Below are positions 9,455 to 18,401 of a stretch of 64,000 bases of DNA, piece after piece. Where the stretch lies: the NCBI RefSeq assembly GCF_021283545.2, contig NZ_CP128540.1, positions 1,213,501 to 1,277,500 on the forward strand, read 5' to 3'. Below the pieces are notes generated by a model. That model searched no databases, was not told where the DNA came from, and saw only the letters and a program-made list of their open reading frames with translations. Positions within the stretch are counted from its first letter, which is position 1. Every line of letters starts with the position of its first letter. The DNA comes from Pseudomonas alloputida. GTDB lineage: Bacteria > Pseudomonadota > Gammaproteobacteria > Pseudomonadales > Pseudomonadaceae. Made by a program: the position numbers and the translations under genes.

Positions 9455-9876
9455 TGCTCACCTCGCGTCTGCTCACCGGTGCTGGCCTGACCCTGGCCGG
9501 CTGGCTTTCTGCGCAGTGTGTGCTGCAGTTGAGCCGGCAGCCACACCCGGCCACGGCGCCTGCGGTGGCCGACAGCCCGCTGCCCGGGCTGATGGTTGGT
9601 CACTGGCAGGCGCCGCCCGACGACGGCGCCATCACCATCACTCGTCTGCCGCTGCAATACCTCGGCGGCCTCAAGGCCCAGCCATTGGCCGCCAGTGTGG
9701 TGGTGCTGCGCTACGGCGAGCAAGTGCGCACCCTGGCCCGCGGTCAGCGCCTGGCGCCAGGGATCGTGCTGCAGGACATCGACAGCGATGGCCTGATTTT
9801 CAACAACCAGGGGCGGCGTGAGCGCCTGCCCTGGCCGCCACGCCCCGCCGTGACCGGCTTCAAGCGGCAAGGATGA
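9454..9876 (+). CDS. gspC: Type II secretion protein GspC, short form
   Basis: GspC is the inner-membrane clamp linking the assembly platform to the GspD secretin. The 140-residue product has one N-terminal membrane helix (LLTGAGLTLAGWLSAQCVLQL) and a periplasmic HR-like domain with repeated small motifs (LARGQRLAPGIVLQDIDSDGLIFNNQGRRERL). It ends there, without the C-terminal PDZ or coiled-coil domain found in GspC proteins of 270 to 300 residues. The start ATG 9454 overlaps the preceding TGA. Its identity rests on position before gspD plus topology, so it is less certain than the other Gsp genes. Confidence 0.75.
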   Translation: MLTSRLLTGAGLTLAGWLSAQCVLQLSRQPHPATAPAVADSPLPGLMVGHWQAPPDDGAITITRLPLQYLGGLKAQPLAASVVVLRYGEQVRTLARGQRLAPGIVLQDIDSDGLIFNNQGRRERLPWPPRPAVTGFKRQG

Positions 9877-9879
9877 ACG

Positions 9880-11634
9880 ATGCCTGTTAGATACTGCATG
9901 GCGGCTGCGCTGAGCCTGGCCTTGTCCATGGCCTATGCCCAAGAGCCGGTGTTCGATGACAACGGTACGCCGATGTACGAAGTGAATTTCGTCGATACCG
10001 AACTCGGCGAGTTCATCGACAGCGTGTCGCGCATCACCGGCACCACCTTCATCGTCGACCCCCGGGTCAAGGGCAAGGTCACCGTGCGCACCGTCGACCT
10101 GCACGACGCCGACGCCATCTACGACATCTTCCTGGCCCAACTGCGCGCCCAGGGCTATGCCACCGTCGACCTGCCCAACGGCAGCGTGAAAATCGTGCCC
10201 GACCAGGCCGCGCGCCTGGAGCCGGTGCCAGTGGAGGCGGGCGGGCAGCAGGGCGAGGGCAGCGACAGCGTGGCCACCCGCGTATTCAGCGTGCGCAACG
10301 CCGCCAGCGAACAGGTACTGGGCATCCTCAAACCGCTGATCGACCCGCGAGTTGGGGTTATTACACCGTACCCGGCGGCGCACCAGTTGGTGGTGACTGA
10401 CTGGCGCAGCAACCTCGAACGCATCGCCAGCCTGCTGCGCCAGCTCGACCGCCCTCAAGAGGTACCGGGCAGCGGCAGCACCCAGGTGATCTACTTGCGC
10501 CATGCCAATGCCGGCGAAGTGGTCAAGGTGCTGCGAGGGCTCAGCCAGGAAGGGGCGGTGCCGGTTGAAGGCGCGGGTGAGGCAGAGGGCAAGGACCGGC
10601 CGGTGGTGCCAGCCGCCGGTGGCTCGGGCATCCGCCTGGAATACGAAGAAGGTACCAATGCCGTGGTCATGGTCGGCCCCGACAGCGAGCTGGCGGCGTA
10701 CCGGGCCATTGTCGAGCAACTGGATATTCGCCGTGCCCAGGTGGTGGTCGAAGCGATCATCGCCGAGGTGTCCGACAGCAGCGCCCAGGAGCTGGGCGTG
10801 CAGTGGCTGTTCGCCGACGAGAAGTTCGGCGCCGGTATCGTCAACTTCGGCAGTAACGGGGTGAATATCGCCAGCATCGCCGGCGCCGCCGCCAGTGGCG
10901 ACAACGAGGCCCTGGGCGATCTGTTGTCCACCACCACCGGTGCCACGGCGGGCATCGGCCATTTCGGCGGTGGCTTCAACTTCGCCATGCTGGTCAACGC
11001 GCTGAAGGGCAAGAGCGGCTTCAACCTGCTGTCCACGCCCACCTTGCTGACCCTGGACAACGCCGAAGCGTCGATTTTGGTCGGCCAGGAGGTGCCCTTC
11101 GTCACCGGCTCCGTGACGCAGAACAACGCCAACCCGTACCAGACCATCGAGCGCAAGGAAGTCGGGGTGAAGCTGCGCATCAAGCCGCAGATCAATATCG
11201 ACAACAGCGTGCGCCTGGACATCGTCCAGGAGGTGTCGTCGATTGCCGACACCAGCTCGGCCAGCGACGTGATCACCAACAAGCGCGAGATCAAGACCAA
11301 GGTCATGGTCGAGGACAACGGCCTGGTGATACTTGGCGGGCTGATCAGCGACGAGTTGAGTACCAGCGACCAGCGTGTGCCACTGCTCGGCGACATTCCT
11401 TATCTTGGCCGGTTGTTCCGCTCCGATGCCACCCGCAATACCAAGCAGAACCTGATGGTGTTCATCCGCCCGCGTATCCTGCGCGACGGGCCGAGCCTGG
11501 CGGGCCTCAGTGAAGACAAGTACCGCACCTTGCAGCAGACCACACCGCTGCAGTTGCCGGACCTTGCAGAGGGCACGCGGCTGCTGCAGGTATTCCCCGC
11601 CAGCCGCGCACGCCTGGAAGGCGGTGACTGGTGA
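9880..11634 (+). CDS. gspD: Type II secretion system outer-membrane secretin GspD
   Basis: GspD multimers form the outer-membrane gate of the T2SS. The 584-residue product has a Sec signal peptide ending AYAQE, an N0 domain ([30 protein letters not shown]), N1/N2 repeats ([19 protein letters not shown]) and the secretin core with VPFVTGS, the [15 protein letters not shown] segment and [11 protein letters not shown]. It is somewhat short for GspD (650 or more), mostly through a compact N-domain region and tail. It begins 3 bases after the gspC stop and overlaps the start of gspE. Confidence 0.97.
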   Translation: MPVRYCMAAALSLALSMAYAQEPVFDDNGTPMYEVNFVDTELGEFIDSVSRITGTTFIVDPRVKGKVTVRTVDLHDADAIYDIFLAQLRAQGYATVDLPNGSVKIVPDQAARLEPVPVEAGGQQGEGSDSVATRVFSVRNAASEQVLGILKPLIDPRVGVITPYPAAHQLVVTDWRSNLERIASLLRQLDRPQEVPGSGSTQVIYLRHANAGEVVKVLRGLSQEGAVPVEGAGEAEGKDRPVVPAAGGSGIRLEYEEGTNAVVMVGPDSELAAYRAIVEQLDIRRAQVVVEAIIAEVSDSSAQELGVQWLFADEKFGAGIVNFGSNGVNIASIAGAAASGDNEALGDLLSTTTGATAGIGHFGGGFNFAMLVNALKGKSGFNLLSTPTLLTLDNAEASILVGQEVPFVTGSVTQNNANPYQTIERKEVGVKLRIKPQINIDNSVRLDIVQEVSSIADTSSASDVITNKREIKTKVMVEDNGLVILGGLISDELSTSDQRVPLLGDIPYLGRLFRSDATRNTKQNLMVFIRPRILRDGPSLAGLSEDKYRTLQQTTPLQLPDLAEGTRLLQVFPASRARLEGGDW

Positions 11635-13082
11635 TGCTGCCCTATCGCCAGGCACGGCAGAGCGGAGTGGCCATGGCCCCGGCAGAGCAGGGCTGGCAGC
11701 TATGGCTGCGGCCCGACGCCGACAATGCCCAGTTGCAGGAGTTGCTGCGTGTGCATGGCCAGCCAAGCCTGCTCGAATACCTGGAACCTGCGCTGTTCGA
11801 CGAGCGCCTTGGCCAGCTGTACCAGGCCGGCGATGCCGCCACCGAAGCGTTGATCGAAGGCATCGGCGACCAGGTCGACCTGGATAGCCTGATGAGCGAG
11901 ATGCCGCGCATCGAAGACCTGCTTGAAAGCGACGACGAAGCCCCGGTGATCCGCCTGATCAACGGCCTGTTCGGCCAGGCGCTGCGGCTGCGCGCCTCGG
12001 ATATCCATATCGAGACCTTCGAGCAGAGCCTGGTGGTGCGTCTGCGGGTCGATGGCCACCTGCGTGAGGTGCTGCGTCCTCCACGTGCGTTGTCGGCCAT
12101 GCTGGTATCACGGATCAAGGTCATGGCCCGCCTGGACATTGCGGAAAAGCGTCAGCCCCAGGACGGCCGCATCACCTTGCGCGCGGCGGGGCGCGAAGTG
12201 GACGTACGAGTCTCGACCTTGCCCGGCATCCACGGCGAGCGGGTGGTGATGCGCGTGCTCGACAAGCAGGCCAGCCTGCTGGCGCTGGATAACCTGGGCA
12301 TGCCGGCAGCGGTATTGCAGGGCCTGCGCAGTTGCCTGGCGCGGCCCAACGGCATTGTGCTGTCCACCGGGCCGACCGGTTCGGGCAAGACCACGACCTT
12401 GTACGCCAGCCTGAACAGCCTCAACGATGGCAGCCGCAACATCCTCACCGTCGAGGACCCGGTGGAGTACGCCATCGCCGGCATTGGCCAAACCGCCATC
12501 AACCCGCGTGCCGGGCTGACGTTTGCCAGTGGCCTGCGCGCCATCCTGCGTCAGGACCCTGACGTGATCATGCTCGGCGAAATCCGCGATCAGGAGACTG
12601 CGCAGATCGCCGTGCAGGCCAGCCTCACCGGCCACCTGGTGCTGTCGACCTTGCACACCAACAATGCGGTAGGCGCAGTGACCCGCCTGCGCGACATGGG
12701 CATCGAGCCCTTCCTGATCGCCTCGTGCCTGCGCGGCGTCCTGGCCCAGCGCCTGGTGCGGCGTTTGTGCAGCTGTGCCGTGGCGCACCCGCTACAGGCT
12801 GCCGAGCGCGAGCTATGGCCTGAGCTTGCGGCGTTGGGCTGCTCTTATCACGCCGTGGGTTGCGAGCAGTGCCAGGGCAGCGGTTATATCGGGCGACTGG
12901 GGTTGTACGAATTCATCGAGCTGGACGCTGGGCTCATCGGCCTGTTGTACGACGGCGCCAGTGAGCTGGCCATGCAGGACTATCTGGCTGACCGGCGCCA
13001 AAGCCTGGTGGCGATGGCCAGCGATTGCCTGGCTCGCGGTGAGACCAGCCTGGCCGAAGTGCTGCGCGTGGTGCAGGGCTAA
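11634..13082 (+). CDS. gspE: Type II secretion ATPase GspE
   Basis: GspE is the cytoplasmic AAA+ ATPase that drives pseudopilus assembly. The product (482 residues from ATG 11634; a GTG lies at 11631) contains an N-terminal GspL-binding region, Walker [11 protein letters not shown], Asp box [10 protein letters not shown], Walker [20 protein letters not shown] and the His box [14 protein letters not shown]. The C-terminal zinc-binding region is unusual: the first pair is CSC (C-x-C) rather than C-x2-C, while the second pair CEQC is normal. The start overlaps the gspD stop. Confidence 0.97.
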   Translation: MLPYRQARQSGVAMAPAEQGWQLWLRPDADNAQLQELLRVHGQPSLLEYLEPALFDERLGQLYQAGDAATEALIEGIGDQVDLDSLMSEMPRIEDLLESDDEAPVIRLINGLFGQALRLRASDIHIETFEQSLVVRLRVDGHLREVLRPPRALSAMLVSRIKVMARLDIAEKRQPQDGRITLRAAGREVDVRVSTLPGIHGERVVMRVLDKQASLLALDNLGMPAAVLQGLRSCLARPNGIVLSTGPTGSGKTTTLYASLNSLNDGSRNILTVEDPVEYAIAGIGQTAINPRAGLTFASGLRAILRQDPDVIMLGEIRDQETAQIAVQASLTGHLVLSTLHTNNAVGAVTRLRDMGIEPFLIASCLRGVLAQRLVRRLCSCAVAHPLQAAERELWPELAALGCSYHAVGCEQCQGSGYIGRLGLYEFIELDAGLIGLLYDGASELAMQDYLADRRQSLVAMASDCLARGETSLAEVLRVVQG

Positions 13083-13085
13083 GGC

Positions 13086-14288
13086 ATGCCGACCTATCGC
13101 TACCAGGCCGTTGACCTCGCCGGCAAATCGCACAAGGCCAGCCTGCAGGCTGACAGTGAACGCCACGCCCGCCAGCTGTTGCGCGAGCAGGGCCTGTTCG
13201 CCCGCCAGTTGCAGCGTCATGACGCCGGCAGCCGACAACCCCGACGCCAGCGCCTGAGCCGCGCCCAGCTGTGTGAGCTGACCCGTCAGCTGGCCACCTT
13301 GACCGGGGCCGGCATTCCCTTGGTCGATGCCCTTGCCACCCTTGAACGGCAACTGCGTCAGCCTGCCCTGCACAGTGTGCTGGTGGCCTTGCGCGGCTCA
13401 CTCGCCGAAGGCCTGGGCCTGGCCCGCAGCCTGGCCCGGCAGGGCGCACCGTTCACTGGCTTGTACTGCGCGCTGGTCGAGGCCGGCGAACGTTCCGGGC
13501 ACCTGGCCCAGGTGCTGACCCGCTTGGCCGACCACCTGGAGCAGGTGCAACGCCAGCAACACAAGGCCCGCACAGCGCTGATCTACCCCGCTGTGCTGAT
13601 GGGTGTGTCGCTGGCCGTGGTGATTGGCCTGATGACGTTCGTCGTGCCCAAACTCACCGAGCAATTCGCCCATGCCGGGCAAAGCCTGCCGCTGATCACC
13701 TCGTTGCTGATCGGCCTGAGCCAGGGGCTGGTGCACGCCGGGCCCTGGTTGTTAGGGGTGGCGCTGTTGCTCGGGGGGCTGGCTGGCTGGTTGTTGCGCA
13801 AACCGCACTGGTGCCTGCGTCGCGACCAGCTGCTGCTGCGCCTGCCGCGTATTGGCAACCTGCTGCAGGTGCTGGAAAGCGCGCGTCTGGCGCGCAGCCT
13901 GGCGATTCTCTGTGGCAGTGGCGTGGCCCTGCTCGAAGCCTTGCAAGTGGCCACCGAAACCATCGGCAACCGGCGTATCCGCCTGGCCATGGAGCAGGTG
14001 CGCCAACACGTGCAGGGCGGCACCAGCCTGCACCGTGCGCTGGATGCCAGCCAGCAATTCCCGCCGCTGCTGGTGAACATGGTTGGCAGCGGCGAGGCCA
14101 GCGGCACCCTGGCGGACATGCTCGAGCGCGTGGCCGACGACCAGGAGCGCGGCTTTGCCCGCCAGGTCGATACCGCCATGGCGCTGTTCGAACCCCTGAT
14201 GATCCTGGTGATGGGCGCCGTGGTGCTGTTCATCGTGCTGGCGGTGCTGCTGCCGATCATGCAACTCAACCAGGGCCTGCAATTGTGA
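13086..14288 (+). CDS. gspF: Type II secretion inner-membrane platform protein GspF
   Basis: GspF is the polytopic platform protein that couples GspE to pseudopilin assembly. The 400-residue product has two repeated GspF domains: ELTRQLATLTGAGIPLVDALATLE near residue 65, and ARSLAILCGSGVALLEALQ later with LVNMVGSGEASGTLADMLERVAD. Three membrane segments are visible (PAVLMGVSLAVVIGLMTFVVP, WLLGVALLLGGLAGWLL and the C-terminal LMILVMGAVVLFIVLAVLLPIM). The length is typical. It begins 3 bases after gspE. Confidence 0.97.
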   Translation: MPTYRYQAVDLAGKSHKASLQADSERHARQLLREQGLFARQLQRHDAGSRQPRRQRLSRAQLCELTRQLATLTGAGIPLVDALATLERQLRQPALHSVLVALRGSLAEGLGLARSLARQGAPFTGLYCALVEAGERSGHLAQVLTRLADHLEQVQRQQHKARTALIYPAVLMGVSLAVVIGLMTFVVPKLTEQFAHAGQSLPLITSLLIGLSQGLVHAGPWLLGVALLLGGLAGWLLRKPHWCLRRDQLLLRLPRIGNLLQVLESARLARSLAILCGSGVALLEALQVATETIGNRRIRLAMEQVRQHVQGGTSLHRALDASQQFPPLLVNMVGSGEASGTLADMLERVADDQERGFARQVDTAMALFEPLMILVMGAVVLFIVLAVLLPIMQLNQGLQL

Positions 14289-14305
14289 CGACGAGGAGTA
14301 TTGCC

Positions 14306-14740
14306 ATGCAGCATCGACGTAACCGCCAACGCGGTTTCACCCTCATGGAAATCATGGTGGTGATCTTTATCATCGGCCTGCTGATTGCCGTGGTAGCGCC
14401 CAGCGTGCTGGGCAACCAGGACAAGGCCATGAAGCAGAAGGTGATGGCCGACCTGGCCACCCTGGAGCAGGCGCTGGACATGTATCGCCTGGACAACCTG
14501 CGCTTCCCCAGCAACGAACAGGGCCTGGCCGCGCTGGTGAAAAAGCCGGCTCAGGAGCCGCTGCCTCGGGCCTGGCGCAGTGATGGCTACGTGCGTCGCC
14601 TGCCGGAAGACCCGTGGGGCACCCCTTATCAGTACCGCATGCCCGGTGAACATGGCCGGGTCGATGTGTACTCGCTGGGCGCCGATGGCCTGCCGGGCGG
14701 CGAAGGCCAGGATGCCGACCTGGGTAACTGGGCGCTGTAA
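14306..14740 (+). CDS. gspG: Type II secretion major pseudopilin GspG
   Basis: GspG is the main subunit of the T2SS pseudopilus. The 144-residue product starts MQHRRNRQRGFTLMEIMVV: a basic leader, the prepilin peptidase site RG-FTLME with Glu5, and a hydrophobic N-terminal helix. The C-terminal half has the GspG calcium-site pattern (PEDPWGTPYQYRMPGEHGRVDVYSLGADG). The start ATG is preceded by GACGAGGAG at good spacing. The frame remains open far upstream, but only this ATG gives the class III leader. No prepilin peptidase gene is in the cluster, so PilD elsewhere presumably processes it. Confidence 0.97.
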   Translation: MQHRRNRQRGFTLMEIMVVIFIIGLLIAVVAPSVLGNQDKAMKQKVMADLATLEQALDMYRLDNLRFPSNEQGLAALVKKPAQEPLPRAWRSDGYVRRLPEDPWGTPYQYRMPGEHGRVDVYSLGADGLPGGEGQDADLGNWAL

Positions 14741-14743
14741 CCG

Positions 14744-15175
14744 GTGCGCGGTCAGCGTGGCTTCAGCCTGATCGAGCTGCTGGTGGTGTTGGCTATCGCC
14801 GGGCTGATGACCGGGCTGGCGGTGGCCGGCCTTGGCAACGGCCAGGCCAGTGTCGAGCAGGCCCTGCAACGGCTGGCGGTCGAGGTCCGCGGCCAGGCCG
14901 CACTGGCCCGGCATGCGGGGCAACTGCGCGGGTTGCGCTGGAATGGCCAGCGACCGGAGTTCGTCCGCGGCGAGGGCAATGCCTGGGTGGTCGAAGCGGT
15001 CCCGCTCGGCGACTGGCCCAAGGGCCTGCACCCGGACTGGCCGGCCAGCCCGCAACCGCGCGTACTGTTCACGCCGCATGGCTGGGCGCAGGCGGGTAGT
15101 GTGCGCTGGCGCTGGGCCGATGGCAGTCAGCAATGGGCCTGGAGCCGCACCGATGGCATGTGGTTAGTGCCATGA
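14744..15175 (+). CDS. gspH: Type II secretion minor pseudopilin GspH
   Basis: A 143-residue minor pseudopilin with leader MRGQRG and class III cleavage site RG-FSLIELLVVLAIAGLMTGLAVAG, Glu5 present. It starts at GTG 14744, 3 bases after gspG, and its stop overlaps the gspI ATG. The globular part (QRLAVEVRGQAALARHAGQLRGLRW, LFTPHGWAQAG) is typical of the GspH/FimT family. In the pseudopilus it lies between the tip complex and the GspG shaft. Confidence 0.92.
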   Translation: MRGQRGFSLIELLVVLAIAGLMTGLAVAGLGNGQASVEQALQRLAVEVRGQAALARHAGQLRGLRWNGQRPEFVRGEGNAWVVEAVPLGDWPKGLHPDWPASPQPRVLFTPHGWAQAGSVRWRWADGSQQWAWSRTDGMWLVP

Positions 15176-15540
15176 AGCAAGCACAGCGTGGTTTCACTCT
15201 GCTGGAGGTGACCGTAGCCCTGGCAATCGCTGCCGTGCTGGCGGTGATCACCAGCCAGGTACTGCACCAGCGGCTGGCCGTTCAGGACAACCTGCAACAG
15301 CACCGCCTTGGCCTGTTGTGCGCGCGTGAGCTGCAAGCCCGCTTTGCCGTCGAGCAGTACTGGCCTGCCGAAAACCAGGTAGCCGGCGAGCTCGGCCAAG
15401 GTGGCCAGCGGTGTCACTGGCAACTGCAACTGCGCCGCACCGGCGTGCGAGACCTGCGCCGTGGCGAACTGCAATTGTTCGCCGACCGCGACCAGCGCCT
15501 GCCACTGGGCCAGTACACCGTGTTTCTGGAGCGCCCATGA
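15172..15540 (+). CDS. gspI: Type II secretion minor pseudopilin GspI
   Basis: A 122-residue minor pseudopilin starting MKQAQRGFTLLEVTVALAIAAVLAVI, with the prepilin peptidase site RG-FTLLE and Glu5. GspI nucleates the GspI-J-K tip complex. The start ATG 15172 overlaps the gspH TGA and the end overlaps the gspJ ATG, so translation is probably coupled along this stretch. The frame is open from 15133, but the leader fixes the start. Confidence 0.92.
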   Translation: MKQAQRGFTLLEVTVALAIAAVLAVITSQVLHQRLAVQDNLQQHRLGLLCARELQARFAVEQYWPAENQVAGELGQGGQRCHWQLQLRRTGVRDLRRGELQLFADRDQRLPLGQYTVFLERP

Positions 15541-16127
15541 AACACCGCCAAACCGGCCTGACCCTGATCGAACTGATGGTCGCCCTGGCCCTGACTGCCG
15601 TTCTTGGCATCATGCTCGCCGCGCTGGTCAATGGCTGGCTGAAGGTGCGCGAACGCCTGCAGGACACCACTCGGCAAATCTCGGTGCTGGACTTTTGCCT
15701 GGCCCTGGAGCGGCGCTTCGACAGCCCGGTGCTGCGCCGTGTCTACGACCAGCGTCTGCCGCTGGCCAGCCGTTGGCTGGACTGGCAGCCCGCCAGCAAC
15801 CAGTTGCTGTGGGTCGCCAGCACCGGCCTGCCGGCAGCCGAAGGTGGCTCGCGCCTGCAACGCCAGCGCCTGCGGTTCGAGGCCCGCGAGCAACGCCTGC
15901 TGCTGGAAAGCTCGGCGGACCTGTACGCCGCTGGCGCCCCGCGCTGGGTACAGCGCGAACGACTCGACCAGGTCAGCGCCATGAACGTTCTGTTCTACCA
16001 GGGCGGCCGCTGGCTGGCCTGGCCTTCTGACCAACCGGTGCACCCAGGTCGTGGTGTGCGTCTGGAACTGCTGCGTGATGGAGCCCCCTATGTCTGCACC
16101 TTCGCCCTTCCATGGGGGCGCTCATGA
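15537..16127 (+). CDS. gspJ: Type II secretion minor pseudopilin GspJ
   Basis: A 196-residue minor pseudopilin with leader MKHRQTG and cleavage site TG-LTLIELMVALALTAVLGIMLAAL, Glu5 present. The body shows GspJ features (QISVLDFCLALERRFDSPV, LLWVASTGLPAAEGGSRLQRQRLRF). It forms the pseudopilus tip with GspI and GspK. ATG 15537 overlaps the gspI stop; the open frame reaches back to 15411 within gspI, but the leader decides the start. Confidence 0.92.
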   Translation: MKHRQTGLTLIELMVALALTAVLGIMLAALVNGWLKVRERLQDTTRQISVLDFCLALERRFDSPVLRRVYDQRLPLASRWLDWQPASNQLLWVASTGLPAAEGGSRLQRQRLRFEAREQRLLLESSADLYAAGAPRWVQRERLDQVSAMNVLFYQGGRWLAWPSDQPVHPGRGVRLELLRDGAPYVCTFALPWGRS

Positions 16128-17200
16128 AACTTGAATGGCGACGGCGTACGCCGGCCCAGGCGTGGCTGCTGCTGCGCCCGGGTGCTGTCTGGCACTGGGC
16201 ACTGGTTCAGGACGGTATTTTGCAAAGCGAGGGGCAGGGCGAGCCACCGGCCAACCCGCAGGCCCATGTTGCGCTGGTTCTGCCTGCCGAGGCGTGCAGC
16301 CATTTTCGCGTGCCGGCCCCGCCCGGGCTCAAGCGCGAAGAATGGCCTTTGCTGCTTGAGGATCGCTTGCTGCAGGCCCCGCATGAGGTGGCCTGTGCTT
16401 GCCTGGCCCGTGAACCGGGGTACCTTCGTCTGTTGGTAGTGGCGCGTCAGCAGCTGGATGACTGGCGTGGCCAATGCGCCGAATGGGGCTTGCAGACGGT
16501 ACGTTGCTGGGCGGAGCTGCAGCTGCTGCCATCACCCGAGCCAGGATGCGCCTGGCAATGGCAACGCACCCCCGGCATGTCGCTCTACAAAGGCTTGGCC
16601 GAAGATGGACAGGAGCACTGGCTGGCGTGGCCTGATGCCTTGGGTGGCGTGCCGCAGCCACCGTGGGCAGTGCTGCACAGGACGTCGCTGAGCGGCAATT
16701 GGCCAACCGTATTTGCGCCGCTCGACACACTGCCCGGCCTGTTCGACCGCGCCCGCAAGGTGCGCTCGTTGCCGGCCGCCTCCCGCCAGCAGCAGCGGCT
16801 GCTGGCAGCTTGCCTGGTGCTGGCTACCGTTTGGGGTGGCCTGTGGTTGAGTCAGCAATGGCGTCAGGCGCAACTCTGGCGCAGCCAGGTCATTGCCGTG
16901 ACCGGGGAGCAGGCCAGCCCTCGGCACGCGGCACAGGCCCTCAAGCGCCTGCGCGAGAGCGTACTGCAGCAGCAACTGCGTACACGTCAGCTAGACGACC
17001 TGCAGGCTCGCTTGCAGACCTGGCTGCGTGACAACCCCGGCTTGCGCCTGCAAGCGGTGCGCTTCGATGGTCAGCGTTGGCACCTGCGCCTGGAGGGCGA
17101 GGGCAGTGCGCCGCCATGGCCTGATATGGCGGCTGCCGCTGGCGCCACAGTGCAGGTTCAAGATGGCCAAGTGATCTTCGACCTGGGAGCAGCCTCATGA
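16124..17200 (+). CDS. gspL: Type II secretion inner-membrane protein GspL
   Basis: GspL recruits GspE to the membrane and pairs with GspM. The 358-residue product has a cytoplasmic actin-like domain (about 1-225, including WHWALVQDG and LALVLPAEACSHF-type strands), a single membrane helix (LLAACLVLATVWGGLWLSQQW near 235) and a periplasmic ferredoxin-like domain that ends with VQVQDGQVIFDLGAAS. The start ATG overlaps the gspJ stop, and the stop overlaps the gspM ATG. Sequence conservation is low, as usual for GspL; gene order supports the call. Confidence 0.88.
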   Translation: MKLEWRRRTPAQAWLLLRPGAVWHWALVQDGILQSEGQGEPPANPQAHVALVLPAEACSHFRVPAPPGLKREEWPLLLEDRLLQAPHEVACACLAREPGYLRLLVVARQQLDDWRGQCAEWGLQTVRCWAELQLLPSPEPGCAWQWQRTPGMSLYKGLAEDGQEHWLAWPDALGGVPQPPWAVLHRTSLSGNWPTVFAPLDTLPGLFDRARKVRSLPAASRQQQRLLAACLVLATVWGGLWLSQQWRQAQLWRSQVIAVTGEQASPRHAAQALKRLRESVLQQQLRTRQLDDLQARLQTWLRDNPGLRLQAVRFDGQRWHLRLEGEGSAPPWPDMAAAAGATVQVQDGQVIFDLGAAS

Positions 17201-17583
17201 ACCGTGACTGGCTGCAGCGTCATCGCATCACGTTCGCCTGGGGACTGATCGCCCTGCTGCTGGCCTTCCTGGCCCTGCGCGAAGGCATTGCGCAATGGCG
17301 CGTGCTTGGCCAGTGGCGTGTGCTGGCCGAACAGGCGGCCAGCCTCCAAGGCGGGCCCGGTTTGAACCTGGAGCGGCTACGTCAGTCGGCCCAGGCCCGT
17401 GGGGTCGAACTGATTGAAGTCGATACGCAAGGCAAGGCCTGGCAACTGCGTGGGCAGGTGGCCGATGAGCGCATGCTGCAAGGCTGGGTGCAGAGCCTGC
17501 GTGCAGAAGGCGCATTGCCGTTGCAATGGGGGCTGGAGCAGCAGGGCAAGGCTTTGCGATTCGACCTGGTGGTGCAGCCATGA
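17197..17583 (+). CDS. gspM: Type II secretion inner-membrane protein GspM
   Basis: A 128-residue protein with a short basic N-terminus, one membrane helix (ITFAWGLIALLLAFLALREGI) and a small periplasmic domain ending LRFDLVVQP. This topology and the position after gspL identify GspM, which binds GspL and stabilises the platform. ATG 17197 overlaps the gspL stop and its TGA overlaps gspN. It is slightly short for GspM (about 160 residues). Confidence 0.85.
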   Translation: MNRDWLQRHRITFAWGLIALLLAFLALREGIAQWRVLGQWRVLAEQAASLQGGPGLNLERLRQSAQARGVELIEVDTQGKAWQLRGQVADERMLQGWVQSLRAEGALPLQWGLEQQGKALRFDLVVQP

Positions 17584-18242
17584 GCCGCAGTGCAGCAATG
17601 GCCTGGGTGCTATTGGTATTCGTGCTCACGCTGTTTATCGAGCTTCCGGCCAATTGGGTGGTGCGTGCGTTCGGCCTGCCGGTACGCGATGTTGGTGGAA
17701 GCCTCTGGCAAGGGCAGGCACAACAATGGGGGCCGGTCGGGCCTTTGCGCTGGACGCTGCAGCCCTGGCGCTTGCAGGCTAATGCGCAAGTGGGGTTCCA
17801 GGGCCAGGCCTGGCAGTTGCGTGCAGAAGGCTGGCCTTGGCATTGGCGGCTGGAGGCATCAGCCAAGGGGGCTTTGGCGACGGTCTCGACGGATTACCGC
17901 CTGGCCGGCCAGTGGCAGGGTGTGTTGAGGATGCAGGGGGCAGGGCGCCAATGCCAGGCCAGTGAAGGCCGCGTGATCGTAACCGACCTAGCCCTCAGCG
18001 ACCCTTGGTCCCTGGGCCTTGGGCACGGCTGGCTGGAAATGGATTGCCGCAGTGGCTGGCACCTGCGCGGGCAGTTGGCGCAGCAAGGGCAACATCAACT
18101 GACCGTGGATGCCGACCTGCCAGGACGCCAGGTGCAGGTGGTGTTCCAGCTGCAGCCTGAAGCGCAGTTGACGCCATTGTTGCGTGGGGCTCAATGGCTT
18201 GGACCGCAGGCCCTGGCGGGGCAGCGAGACCTTCGTTGGTAA
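17580..18242 (+). CDS. gspN: Type II secretion protein GspN
   Basis: A 220-residue protein with one N-terminal membrane helix (AMAWVLLVFVLTLFIELPANWVV), then a beta-rich periplasmic domain (GGSLWQGQAQQW, LRMQGAGRQCQASEGRVIVTDLALSDPWSLGLGHGWLEMDC). The LPANWV and GSLWQG motifs are typical of GspN. Not all T2SS carry it, and its role is unclear. ATG 17580 overlaps the gspM stop. It is the last gene of the gspC-N run; no obvious terminator follows in the 159 bases before the convergent sip gene. Confidence 0.85.
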   Translation: MSRSAAMAWVLLVFVLTLFIELPANWVVRAFGLPVRDVGGSLWQGQAQQWGPVGPLRWTLQPWRLQANAQVGFQGQAWQLRAEGWPWHWRLEASAKGALATVSTDYRLAGQWQGVLRMQGAGRQCQASEGRVIVTDLALSDPWSLGLGHGWLEMDCRSGWHLRGQLAQQGQHQLTVDADLPGRQVQVVFQLQPEAQLTPLLRGAQWLGPQALAGQRDLRW

Positions 18243-18401
18243 GCAACAACGTGGCGCGGCCCCCTGTAGATAGGCTGTTGGCGGTCGAGCTTTTCTGAGG
18301 TGCTTGGGGCTGAACCGCTTGGTCTTATCAAATGGTTTAAACCGCGAAGCAGGCTGCGCTTTGCGTGGCACCGGCGAAGACGGCAGATCAGGCAATCACG
18401 A

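Noticed and set aside
9406..11766. 786-codon open frame on the minus strand opposite gspD
   Set aside because: Low-complexity His/Gln/Ala-rich translation with no domain, fully antisense to a clear secretin gene; a shadow of GC-rich codon use.
13583..15133. 516-codon minus-strand frame opposite gspF, gspG and gspH
   Set aside because: Spans three genes with strong pseudopilin and GspF motifs on the other strand; no coding character.
4419..18242. Local prepilin peptidase (gspO)
   Set aside because: No polytopic aspartyl protease gene lies in the cluster; processing by a PilD encoded elsewhere is assumed.
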